64,000 bases of DNA, from NCBI RefSeq assembly GCF_905220415.1, contig NC_059549.1, positions 8,742,001 to 8,806,000 on the forward strand. Direction: 5' to 3'. Under the pieces are notes generated by a model. The model was not told the DNA's origin. It searched no databases and saw only the letters and a list, made by a program, of their open reading frames with translations. This DNA is from Colias croceus (taxonomy: Eukaryota > Arthropoda > Insecta > Lepidoptera > Pieridae). Below, piece by piece: positions 37,800 through 48,137 of this stretch (position 1 is the first letter of the stretch; every line of letters begins with the position of its first letter). The position numbers were made by a program, and so were the translations under genes.

Positions 37800-39534
37800 T
37801 ATGGTCTGTGGGAATTTTATTGACGTTCGCAAAGATTTATTCTGTGGCCGTGTCAATAAACTCTCGCGTGTCATTTGTCAATACAGATAATCAATAATTA
37901 TGAACGTCATTGTCATTACTTGCACGGGATTCTGTGACGGGATTCCATTGAACAACAACAAAAAGTTAGGAGATAAATACGAATCAATCAGTTTAATAAA
38001 CTAAAATGAGGATAATTAACAATTTAGAACTTATAACTTATTTCACTAACTTTAAAGTATAAATACGAAACAGGCTGGTAGAAAAGATTTAATTAGACCA
38101 ATAAATATATAGCCATATTAATGGTCTATTTAAACCTACCCTCCCTATGACATTATCTATAAACCTTGACCGATTGAGTCAGTATATAAAAAGCTATAAA
38201 AATATCACAAAGCTGTTTTATCGGAAATGCTTTCGGGTCAACGCGCTTCGCTTGCAGTTGACGTGATGACGGGTAAAAATAACAACAAAGTTATAATTTC
38301 ATGTACTGTGAAATGCTGAGGGATGGATATTTTTTTATACCTTGATTATATATTTTTTTATTTGTACTTATAAGCATTTTGTTTTAACTTATTCTATTCA
38401 ATGGTTCTTGAGAGAAGTCTAGTTGGCTGAACATTATTCAGTTCTGTGAACAAATTGGAGTTTGAGTGTAAGATTAAGTTACTTCCTTCACCGGTTACAT
38501 TAATTAACCGAACCATAAGTTAGAAATGAAAATAATTAACCAAACCATAAATTATGTGTCATGAACAAGAATGAAACAAAAGCTAGGTAGCACAAGAAGA
38601 ATGGCTGAAAAGATTTTTTGCAACGTTTCTATTTTTTTTCTTAAATGCAAAAAAAGATGGAAGATTGTAATTGTTCGCTGCTTTAACGATGGTCAAAGGC
38701 TATTATATAACAATGAAAATCTCGACAATGTAGGCTTACCATTTTCCTCAAGTCCTTCCTTTTATACTTGAAATAGGGTTTGCTCGATTTTTGTATTATC
38801 CAACATCGTGATCGCGGTGACACACAAACAAACACATTTGTCAACACACGGGGAAAGCGGACCCCATTGATGCGGCGACGTCAATCATCTGACGAGAAAG
38901 CGGTACAAATTTACGCGTCAAAATATTGTCGAAATGTTTACTTTGTGACCAATTTTTGGTGGAGCTGTCAAAACTGAAGCAGTTTACACACGTCGGGGAA
39001 AGGACAAATTTATTTCGTCAATCGACTTTCAATATCACAAATTCAAATGTCGAACTCACGAACTTCTGGCTGATTGGCCGTTGAATAGATGAAGCGGTAA
39101 TTTTTTTTATCAGTAGGTAATAGGTATGTACGTTAATTGATTTATTAGTTGCGGAATGTAAGAATCAGTCTTTTGTTTTAAAAAATTACACAATTAATCT
39201 GCATTCTGCATGTATAGGTAGTATCGTTACTGATAATTAATCACATAAAGATAATGTTTATGTATATTTAAATCTTTATATCCTACTTATGTTTAGTTTG
39301 TAGATTATTATTTAAATAATATGAATTAATAGTCTAAATTGATGAAGACATTATACATTTTTTAATACAAAGGAGCATGTTGAACCAGTTGCTATATTGT
39401 GTTATCTGCATTCCTTAAAAATATGTTAATCGTTTTTTGGAAGTCATTTAATGAATAAAAACAATATATGCTAATATTATGCAAAGATAAGCGTAGATTT
39501 ATAAACTTTTAAGAATTTCAATATAAAATTATTT
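37800..39534. other. Intronic DNA with GC-richer segment, no gene recognised
   Basis: About 38780-39090 is less AT-rich than its surroundings and has more balanced composition (CGGGGAAAGCGGACCCCATT, GATGCGGCGACGTCAATC). It could be a conserved regulatory element or an old transposon fragment. Open frames at 38571-38771 and 38780-38977 end without splice signals or known motifs. A second small GC patch is at about 38225-38275. Confidence 0.4.
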
Positions 39535-39620
39535 TAACCCATTGAGCCCCAAGCGGCCCAATCGGTCCCAGGCACAATAGATTTTCTATTGTGTCTGTGG
39601 TTCCGGGGCCTGAGTTATTA
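39535..39620. repeat. Possible piggyBac-type MITE end with hairpin
   Basis: TTAACCCATTGAGCCCCAAG begins at about 39535, followed by CGGCCCAATCGGTCCCAGG. A tight hairpin, CACAATAGA-TTT-TCTATTGTG (39573-39593), comes next, then CTGTGGTTCCGGGGCCTGAG. TTAA followed by CCC is the classic piggyBac start. No matching right terminus with a second TTAACCC-type end was found, so this may be a one-ended fragment or a different repeat. Confidence 0.4.
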
Positions 39621-39862
39621 AATGAGGACAAATACGATTTTTGAATCATATATATCAGTTAAATCACCCGTATTTAAAGTATCAGAGTAAAGATTAATCA
39701 ATTTAACAATTTTGAGAAAAATTATGCTATTTTGATACAGTTGAGTTAACGAGTAGATTGTATATCGAATTGTGATCGGTAGTTTTTCAGAAAAATGCAT
39801 ACAGTAGGTAGTTATACTGATATACTATACCTATGGAATGAAATAGGTTTAAATATTACATA
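39621..39862. other. Intronic DNA, nothing recognised
   Basis: Short AT-rich interval between the hairpin repeat and the SINE target duplication. Confidence 0.5.
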
Positions 39863-39873
39863 CTTGTATGAAT

Positions 39874-40186
39874 CATCATCATCATCATCATCATCAGCCC
39901 ATATACGTTCCCACTGCTGGGACACGGGCCTCCTATGAGAGTATAGGCCATAATCCACCACGCTGGCCAAGTGCGGGTTGGCGGATGACACATGTCGTCG
40001 AACTTTTTTTTTTTTAATTCTTCGACATGTCGGTTTCCTCACGATGTTTTCCTTCACCGTTCGAGCAGTGGTGATGTAACAACATGCGCAGATAAATTGA
40101 AAAATCAATTTATTTCCTGCGCGCTCGCCTGGTCTCGAACCCCGGACCGATTCGAAGTCCGAGGTCTCACCAATGAGCCACCACTG
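39874..40186 (-). mobile_element. tRNA-derived SINE with LINE-like tail, 11-bp target duplication
   Basis: Read on the minus strand it starts CAGTGGTGGCTCATTGGTGA. A polymerase III A box (TGGCTCATTGGTGAG, complement of 40166-40180) and B box (GGTTCGAGACC, complement of 40131-40141) lie in a tRNA-like head. A body with an A-run (about 40004-40015) follows. The tail has GGCCAGCGTGGTGGATTATG and CCCAGCAGTGGGAACGTATA and ends in (GAT)n. The direct repeat CTTGTATGAAT flanks the insertion (39863-39873 and 40187-40197), which fixes both ends and shows insertion by target-primed retrotransposition. The tail resembles lepidopteran LINE 3' ends and another copy of it is at 51731. Frames on both strands here are not genes. 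Confidence 0.9.
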
Positions 40187-40197
40187 CTTGTATGAAT

Positions 40198-40506
40198 GTC
40201 TTACCTTATTTCAAGTAGGCAAGAACACGTGTACAATGTCATAAATAAACTTGCTACACTTTCATATTAGCAATAGTTACCGAACCTGTACTTTCGACGT
40301 AAATATCTTAAAACGTTTGGTAATTCAGGCTATAAAAGCGAAAGTGGTGGAGCGCTATATTTTATTGGGTTGTAACATTTAATTACAAGTTTGTATCTAA
40401 GTGGATTATACGTAATAGAGTTGTTGTTGTATGGCGGTGACCCTATTAGCACCTGCAAATGGATTGGGCTTTTAAAGCTCGTGTGAGGATTCATTTATAA
40501 ATGAAC
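40198..40506. other. Intronic DNA, nothing recognised
   Basis: AT-rich filler between the SINE and the family repeat at 40507. Confidence 0.5.
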
Positions 40507-40691
40507 TAGCTTTTCCCTCGCAGCTTCGCCCGCTTTGTCTAAGACCTAATAAATTATATACTAAAACTTTCCTTGAGAACCACTCTATTTATAAAAAAGT
40601 AGTTTTAAAGATTTAAGCATAGGGACAGAGAAAGCGACAATGATTTCTTCACTACACAGCTTAAAATACTATGTAGTGAAGAATATCATTG
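40507..40691 (+). repeat. Interspersed repeat, copy 2 of pair with 1170-1430
   Basis: Starts CTAGCTTTTCCCTCGCAGCT, then CGCCCGCTTTGTCTAA, CCTAATAAATTATATACTAA, AACTTTCC, AACCACTCTATTTATA, AAAGATTTAAGCATAGGGAC, AGAGAAAG. These are the same blocks as the complement of 1170-1430. Its distal end contains a hairpin: 40638-40656 (CAATGATTTCTTCACTACA) pairs with 40672-40691 (TGTAGTGAAGAATATCATTG). Confidence 0.75.
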
Positions 40692-43589
40692 TTTTTATAT
40701 TACAGTTGATAAAAAAATACCTTTATAGCAATAATTACAATATGGGTTTTTGTTCAAGTTTGAAAGCACAAAATGTGTATCATAACAACCATCTTTATTT
40801 CAGTATAACACCTTTACCCTGAAACTTATTCTTGTACGAACTTTGAAAGCTCTTAAGCTTAGAAGTTCTCACTGAAATGTCCTTTTGTTTTAAAATAAAG
40901 TGCTGCGCTGTATTTCCTTTGATAATCGCCATAGTGACACTATTTTTCACAATTTCTTAGTTTTAACTTCGACGCATGTTGTATAAGTTTCCAAGCTTTT
41001 ATATTTTATAGCTCACAAAGAAAACTTTATATAGGAAATAACAAAGAACTACAATGTAGTGGAAAATAATAAAAAAGAAGCGGTTAAGTATAGCATTTAT
41101 ATAAAATGTACTTTAATTACAGATTATTACGTTATTTCATTTAGAAACAGTTAGACGATCTTATAAATTAAATATGGTAAAACAACATGTACTTAAACAC
41201 AACGAGGCAAAAAAAATCTCTGTCTCAAAAACGTTAGATACCGTAACAGATTTTTTTATTCATAATAGTAGCAATTCGCTACCGTTTTGTTTTAATGGCC
41301 CTATCAGAGGTTGCTATGAAATAAGCGTAATAATCATTAGCTTCAGAGAATAACGGTGTTTTAATTAATGGGAGATTATACCGACGGATGAAAGCAAAAA
41401 CGTGTTGACACCAATAACACAATAGCGCCATTTTTATGGTAAACGAGTAAAGGCAAGTAAAGGTAATGTACTTATTACACGATTGATTAGATTCTATGTA
41501 GCTTCTATAGCGTATTGAAACGTAAAACTTAATCTTTGAACAGGAAATTTAGTAGCGTAGGTATAGATTGCAGAAGTTAGCTGATTTTGCATAGATTTGA
41601 GAAGTTAGTTAATTTTGCGATAGGGTAGGATTGAGTTTGAAGATAGATTAATAGATTTAATAGGCTAGTAACTTTTGTAAGTAGTTTTAATATTTAGATA
41701 CTAGATACGCACTGGCTCTGCGTTTTCCTTGAACCGGGATACAAATAGGAATTATCGCTATATAGTGAAAGTATTTTCAAAAATTTTGAGTTGTCATATA
41801 CAAATGTAGCACAGATAACCCGAACCTACAAGAAAACGAAGAATTAATTACAATATTACGCGTAAGTTTAATCAGAACATTACAAAGATGCGCCTTACCA
41901 AGATGGGCGAAGAACAAGATTGTACTTTTGTAAAGAATTATATTAAGCGCTCACACGTGTGACGCTACAATTTTCCACTTCGTTTTCCATTCAATGATGG
42001 ATTATTGCCTGTATTTGTGGTTGATTGATATCTGCAGCCGATGACTGCGTGATTTCATTTGTAGGCTCAATCAATTTATACTTGATTGCCGCGTAATGAG
42101 CGTTGTACGTCTGATAATTAAGCTTTGAAAATCACTTTCTGTATTTCTCTTTGATGTATCATTCTGAAAGGCAAATTTAATCGGTACATTATTTATAGCG
42201 AACTAAAACTTCGTGTTTAAATAATTCATATTGATATCTGAAAATGTTTTGTTTATTGATACAGCTAACGATCTATTGTCAATTTGCTGTGTTAAGTATG
42301 AGAATGAATAAAACATAGCTTCGTACTTTTTGTTTATTTGAATGGTTTTGTACCATTATGTTTTAGATATCAATACTTTTAAGTTCTTCACGTTCCGTGC
42401 TTTATATCATTCTTCTGATTTGAACGGGGAAAAGTTTAACTCATAATGTGTAAGATACTTTCAGTAATTTAGTAGTTTGAGTATGAAGTGTAATTGCATA
42501 TTACAACTTTAACTCAATCTTAATTAGAAGATGCTGTTAAGATTAGAATACATAAGTCGCTTAGAGTTAGGTATAGCCTCAGGGATCATTAGAAACAGTC
42601 ATAGCGATATTGTATACTTACTTATAGTACGGGGAAGCATGATTCTTTACAATTTCACCTTAATACTAGCAGATAACTTGATTAGTTCGCACGCCTGTCC
42701 GGCCGGCTGATGAGTTAGGTTATGCGCATGCTATGATACTATTTATTGTAATTTATCTATTTATTTAATACTATGAATAAAAGTAGTATGATGCTAAATG
42801 TTTATTTCTATCTTCGGTCGTAATTGGTAAAACTATGTTATGACGATTTAAAAGTGCTTCTATAGAAGAAGTCTTATTGGATAAATAAAAGTTTGAGTTC
42901 ATGGAACTGAAATCTGACCTGAAAAGCTCGTTAGAAAGAATTTTTAAAATGTAATAACTATTAGTAATAAGGAAGAAGGTCTACAGTTTCTATTAGTTTG
43001 TGTTTGTGGTTTCAATTTCAAGAAAGTTTTGGAATAGACAGACAAGTTTCAGGTATTGATTCTATATAAGTTTAGAAATATGATAGTTTTATAGATTCAA
43101 TTTTATTATAATTAACAAATTTCTATTGCATTAGTTTTGGATCAATATCAGATATCTACCTGATGTAACTTATTATTAGTAGTGTCTTGTAAAAAATAAA
43201 TAGTGACTCCATCACAGCATTTCTATTAGTTAAAAATTAAATAAAATTATAGATTCTAATAACACGTGTGCAAAGGGCCTAATAGACACAGCTAGCCTCT
43301 ATGACGTTAATTCAACGTTAATGTACACTAGCTTTTGACCTCGGCGTTTGACGAGATAATCTGATGTGTGCCATTCATGGAACGCTTCGAAAGTTTTGAG
43401 TAAACAGGAGTTTGTGTTTGAGAAGGGACAGAATAAATACAGTCTATCCTCTGTTTTAGAACTATTAACAAAGCAATTAAAGGTACTTTCTGGGCACTTT
43501 GGTTTCGTTTATGGTTTCCTTCACTGAATTAACAGGTGTTGTTGTCACATTATAGTACATTTTAACGACGTTAAATAGGCTCGTCTTAT
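40692..43589. other. Intronic DNA, nothing recognised
   Basis: AT-rich. The plus frame at 40640-40822 overlaps the repeat end and hairpin. No element boundaries or coding signals found. Confidence 0.5.
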
Positions 43590-43594
43590 ATCAT

Positions 43595-43757
43595 TGTGCC
43601 GTCAGCACATTACAGCTTACTTATTAGGTCATGCATCATATAACATTAATATGTATTGTGTCACTAATTGTACTTCAGTCTTAAATTGGCTCAAATATAA
43701 AGAGGTTGTCAATCCGGTGTTTAATTTCCGCTATCCTAAATATATAAAGCCGCTACA
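43595..43757 (+). repeat. 5' LTR, 163 bp
   Basis: Begins TGTG and ends TACA, next to the ATCAT target duplication. Contains TATA-like ATATAAAG (43695-43702) and TATATAAAG (43741-43749). The last 63 bases recur without a mismatch at 44934-44996. The LTR is short for the superfamily. Its start is set by the target duplication and the TG..CA rule, because the matching part of the 3' LTR is gone. Confidence 0.85.
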
Positions 43758-43760
43758 ATT

Positions 43761-43773
43761 TGGTGACCCCGAC
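43761..43773 (+). promoter_or_regulatory. Primer-binding site, tRNA-Trp type
   Basis: TGGTGACCCCGAC lies 3 bases after the LTR end and is complementary to the 3' end of animal tRNA-Trp (..GTCGGGGTCACCA). It would prime minus-strand DNA synthesis. The match stops after 13 bases, where a run of CCCGACAACAACA repeats begins. Confidence 0.8.
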
Positions 43774-43850
43774 AACAACACCCGACAACAACACCCGACA
43801 ACAACACCTGACAAACAACAACGCCTGACAACACGACAACCTGACAACGT
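43768..43850 (+). repeat. CCCGACAACAACA tandem repeat in the leader
   Basis: CCCGACAACAACA repeats about three times, then decays (CCTGACAAACAACAACG, CCTGACAACACGACAACC). It probably arose by slippage from the primer-site sequence CCCGAC and lengthens the untranslated leader before gag. Confidence 0.8.
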
Positions 43851-43899
43851 ATTTCGTGACCCCGGACTTTACACGAAGCCATAAGAATATACCTACAAA

Positions 43900-44247
43900 A
43901 TGACAACTGAAAATAGAGCTCCGTCAGCAAGCACAGCATCCGAGAGAACAGCTACATCATCAGAATTTTGGTGCGAACAAGCCCATATTCGCAAACTACA
44001 AGAGCAAGTAGCTCAGTTATCAAGACAAATAATTGAATTGCAGAATATGGAAACAACTCGTCACAGAAAACGAAATAATAATATTCATAATCGCTATCGT
44101 CCTATATCCCGTGGACGTAACATGATACGGCGTGAGCCGCGGAGCGCCGACAGTCTTTGTTATTACCACGCGCGATTTTATTATAGAGCTAACAAATGTA
44201 TAGAGCCGTGTGCTTGGAATAAAAAAACTAAACAGCAGGAAAACTAA
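43900..44247 (+). pseudogene. gag: Shortened Gag with CHCC zinc knuckle
   Basis: 115 codons from ATG in an ACAAA-ATG context. Residues 1-25 look like the Gag N-terminus, ending at an FW pair. Residues 28-50 form a predicted coiled coil (KLQEQVAQLSRQIIEL). A basic RNA-binding stretch follows (residues 54-80, rich in R, N and K). The zinc knuckle CX2HX9CX3C has C87, H90, C100 and C104. Gag of this clade usually runs to a few hundred residues because a capsid core separates the N-terminal part from the coiled coil. That core is absent here without loss of frame, so this is either an internally deleted Gag or a diverged short one. pol follows in the -1 frame with a 16-nt overlap, consistent with -1 frameshifting. 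Confidence 0.75.
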
Positions 44248-44939
44248 AAAGAGTGCAATCGCAGGCGGAGATTTGCACTATTAAGCCATCGCACCGCCTT
44301 AACATTACCGATAGAACATCGGGACTAAAATTTTTAATTGATACGGGAGCGAATATATCAGTGATACCTGTGACTAAAACTCTGCATAAGCGACCGAAGT
44401 GCGATAATTACGAGTTATACGCTGCTAACGGAAGCGTTATAAAGACTTATGGTGTAAAGACACTTACATTAGATTTAAAATTACGTAGACCTTACCGGTG
44501 GACTTTTATTATAGCCGAAGTGAAACAAGCAATATTAGGTGCTGATTTTTTAGGACATTACAAACTTTTAGTGGACATTCATCGCCAAAAATTAATTGAT
44601 ACAGTTACAAACTTATGTGTAATCGGTTCAGTAACTTTGAGTAAACATATACCAGTGAACACAATCGACTTTAATCATAAATATAGTGATCTGTTATCGC
44701 AATTTCCGAACATAACTAAGCCAATGCGTTTCATAGAGACTCCACGACATTCTATAGTCCATCACATCGAAACAAGCGGCCCACCCGTATTTTCGCGACC
44801 GCGACCTCTACCGCCTGACAAATACAATAAAGTTCGCGCAGAATTTCAGCGAATGCAAGAGATGGGGATTTGTCAACCTTCAAAAAGTTGCTGGGCCAGT
44901 CCTTTACATGTGGTAATGAAAAAGAACGGAGATATATAA
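44232..44939 (+). pseudogene. pol: Truncated Pol: protease and start of reverse transcriptase
   Basis: The frame opens after a stop at 44229-44231 and lies -1 relative to gag. It has no ATG at its head, so expression would be as a Gag-Pol fusion. Counting residues from codon 44253, the retropepsin active site DTGAN is at 30-34 and the second conserved block ILGADFL at 94-100. The linker to reverse transcriptase contains HSIVHHIETSGPPV, and the first RT block ends VVMKKNGDI. There the frame jumps straight into LTR sequence and stops. The catalytic YXDD block, RNase H and integrase are all missing. The protease looks intact; the enzyme is otherwise dead. Confidence 0.85.
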
Positions 44940-44996
44940 AGAGGTTGTCAATCCGGTGTTTAATTTCCGCTATCCTAAATATATAAAGCCGCTACA
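44934..44996 (+). repeat. 3' LTR remnant, 63 bp
   Basis: Identical to the last 63 bases of the 5' LTR and followed directly by the ATCAT duplication. It starts inside the LTR at ATATAAAG and is fused to pol at GGAGATAT. The AT microhomology at the joint suggests the deletion formed by end joining after integration. Confidence 0.9.
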
Positions 44997-45001
44997 ATCA
45001 T

Positions 45002-48000
45002 ATTTGATGATACACTTGAGACATTCTATGAAAATATAATTGTGACCATAACAAAACATGCAATATTTAAGCACGACATAAATAAACTTAAAGAATATAA
45101 ATTATTTCATGTGAAATATATTTAACTGCTATAGTTAAGTTAGATTTATCTGTCCATCAAGGTAATAAAAACTGTATCATATATCACTTTCATTTTATGC
45201 ATTTTTTTATAGTGACAAGGTATAAAATTTCATATATTTGAATATAGTTTATGTTCAATAAAATATGTAGACGCGTAAATAAAAATTCAATTTATTCTCA
45301 AGTGAATGTCTACGTTTTATTTATTGGATGCCGTCTATTTGAATCGCCCAATAAAATCCTTATTGACGTTTGATCGGCTTACAAGAGATGTGCGGCTATG
45401 AATATGAAAAAAGGTAACTTAACATAGATAAAAAAATATTGAATAGTTTTTTTAAAGATTTATATGGTAATTATTGAGAAATTTATAAAGTAATTTTCTA
45501 TTGTAATACACGTTATGTGAAGTACACCATCAGAGGATTATACTCCCAATACTCATGAGAAATTTATTAATAAATAAATGCACATAATTATTTATTTGGA
45601 TGAAAAGGGATTTTTTATGGAAAGAGCAAGGTGCCAATAATTCGATCAGTTTCTGCAAAAAACTTATAATTTAGATCGTTACAAGTATACCGTAAGATAC
45701 AATTTATTCATGGTGTACACCAAAAACCATGATGGGTTTTATTTTTTACAACCTATCCGCTTGTTTCGGAGGCTTCAAATTTTTTATTGGTATCTTATTA
45801 CAATACGTTGAAACACGTACTTTGCGTATGTAAAGTGACATCTCTCACTCGTGATGAAATCTTTATACTTTCACCTTTATTACGAGACAGGTAATGCGAT
45901 GTGACTGAGCGGAAAATCTTTTTAAACATTTCATGTGTATTTTATGATAATGAAAAGCGGCGTGGTGTTGACGGCGTAAAGACTGTAGATTTCGATTTCT
46001 GTTTATAGATGTTTATTATTTATAGTTGGGATTACTGTTTACTACATTACTGGATAGTGATAAAATGTTATATCTGTGATTATATTTTTAAGAATAAGCA
46101 ATTTAGCGACTTATAAAGAATTAAGGTTAGAATTTTGTTTTATAAAGTTCGAGAACAAAGAGTTGAGATTAAAATTAATTACGAAGATGAAACTTAATAT
46201 TCATTTTAAATATACGTTAAAGTTAAGTAAAAGCCTTATTCGATTATACCCATGAGTTTTGGATTGCCGAAGTTTGGGGTACTAAGGCGAAACACGTTTC
46301 AATCTGACGGTACTTTGATCTCCAGTAAAAGGAAAAACTTTGTCCTTTTGTTCATTAGAGACCATTTTTTTGTAACAATTTTCCCTGTAACGTCTTTATG
46401 TCCTGTATAAAAAGAGATGTTTTGAACGTTAAAAGGTTTCTGTTATAATACATTTATTTACTGCTTCAATTCCTTAGGAGTCCTATAACATCTATTAAAT
46501 TCATCAATTTTCATTAGACGACGACATTCCGAAACCGTGGTGATAACCAAAATATATATTAATTCACCCTTCTAAAAGTTTACATTTATAAAAAGGTTAT
46601 CTGTTTGTATTCAATATATTGATTCTCTTAAATATCCTGAAGCCAGATATACTCAACATTTTTAATTAATTATTTGGAGCTTAATTTTAAAGTACATACA
46701 TACTTACGCATTAAATATTCATTTCGATAACGATAAAAAAACTGTAGTAATGACTTATTTCTTCGGTTTATATATTGTTTTATAAATATTGTTTTGGCTT
46801 ACACATAATAAATATTGTTTTATATTATTTGTTAAGTAGCATTAGCTTTCAAAGACTGTAAGGGATTGCTTGCGCCAAATTGTTAAGGCTTCTCTATGAA
46901 GTTATAAAACAATTTTATAGCTTATAAATTTCAAATCATAGGAACACTGAAATTGAATTGGGAAACTCGGTCGTGGAATAATCTTATTTCTCTTATACAG
47001 TTTCGAAAACTTCTGGAGAATATTCAAAAGGAAATAGGTTTTTAGCCGAACCAGCTTTGACATTTGTAATATACTTTACCCAAGTTTTAGTATGTTTTTT
47101 GAAGCTTCGTCGTCTTCTTTGGCACGTTTATAAGTTATTCGATTGTTTGGTATGTTGTTAAGAACGACCTTTGTTATCGAAATTTTGTTATTGAAAAAGT
47201 ATGTTTGCATTGATATTCGATATATGATAGTTCATCCTATGTTTTTGGACCACATAAGCTTTGATGATTTATATCATACATGTACATTTTATAATATTCA
47301 ACTGTAAAACACATGAATAATAAAGTAATGTATAGAAGTAAAATATGCTTTCTATAAAATGTTGTTTAAGTCTTATGTTTGATTCTTAGTTAGGCTATCA
47401 CTTAAGATCATTTTAATTCAATAAATAAACACAAAAAAAAACAAGCAATTCCTCTGCTGTAGCGCAAATTGATCTATTCAAATAGACTTTCGCATTTAAC
47501 ATCAATACGTACTTGAACAGAAGTTAACAGATAATAAACTAACATTGCACTAATAAAATTGCACTAAACAATGGTACTACGGTAAGCGTAAAGTACTTTT
47601 AAACTCATTATCAAGACTCGACTATCAATGTTTTCGCTCACTTACTGTGACCCAGTTATGTAAAATAAATCCGAGCTTATCACACCGTAAGTATTCACCA
47701 TTCGCAGGTGCTAGCCACTTTATCAGCTCTAATAGCGAAATACCCGATATGTAAAGTGGGTTAGGAAATATAGGCATTTGAATAAGTGGGAATAAATCTA
47801 GGTGTTCGCTGGTTATCTGTAATTGCTTGTAGAGCACGTGTCGATTGGGATTGTGACTAAACGTGAGGTTAAAAGGGTACTAACTACTTACATTGCGTTT
47901 CTAATAAACGGCTTTTACAAGTATATTATAGAACCTAGAGATAGGTAAGTACATAAAAATTTTCCCCTGCGACAGATTTCAGTCTATATTCCGCGCTTAT

Positions 48001-48137
48001 TTCGTCACGAAAGTTTATCTAACTTCAAGTTTCGAGTTTAAAATATAAGGAAACTGCCTTCAAATCTTTCCAAAACTAATTTTAAGCTCTATTATGTATA
48101 AAGTATGTACTATAATGCCATAATGATCTTGTTCCAG
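45002..48137. other. Intronic DNA, nothing recognised
   Basis: AT-rich. The minus frame at 47625-47837 has no motif or splice context. The stretch ends in the acceptor ATGATCTTGTTCCAG at 48123-48137. Confidence 0.5.

Larger units (their letters stand above)
43595..44996 (+). mobile_element. Ty3/gypsy (CsRn1/Kabuki-type) retrotransposon, internally deleted
   Basis: The insertion is bounded by the 5-bp direct repeat ATCAT (43590-43594 and 44997-45001). In order: 5' LTR 43595-43757 (starts TGTGCCGTCAG, ends CTACA), a primer-binding site, a shortened gag, the protease and the first residues of reverse transcriptase, then only the last 63 bases of the 3' LTR. RNase H, integrase and most of the 3' LTR are missing. 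Clade evidence is the primer site complementary to tRNA-Trp and the CX2HX9CX3C Gag knuckle; both are described for CsRn1-type elements. Plus orientation, inside the putative intron. It cannot move by itself. Confidence 0.9.
7428..48137 (+). other. Putative giant intron (about 40.7 kb)
   Basis: Bounded by GTAAGT at 7428 and TTCCAG ending at 48137. The interior has no other segment with both GC enrichment and paired splice sites that I could find, and it is filled with transposon remnants in both orientations, as expected of a long insect intron. Very long first introns are common in insect neuronal and adhesion genes. That is context only and does not identify the gene. Additional small exons could be missed. 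Confidence 0.4.

Noticed and set aside
39812..40195. Overlapping ORFs on both strands (98 and 67 codons)
   Set aside because: Both are translations of the SINE and its (ATC)n tail; the aspartate run is the microsatellite.
43594..43939. ORFs of 96 (plus) and 67 (minus) codons over the LTR and leader
   Set aside because: They cover non-coding LTR, primer site and tandem repeat; the real frames are gag and pol.
44221..44228. AAAAAAAC as a -1 frameshift slippery site between gag and pol
   Set aside because: The heptamer is out of register with the gag codons, and the -1 frame meets a stop at 44229-44231, so slippage would have to occur downstream, in the 16-nt overlap.
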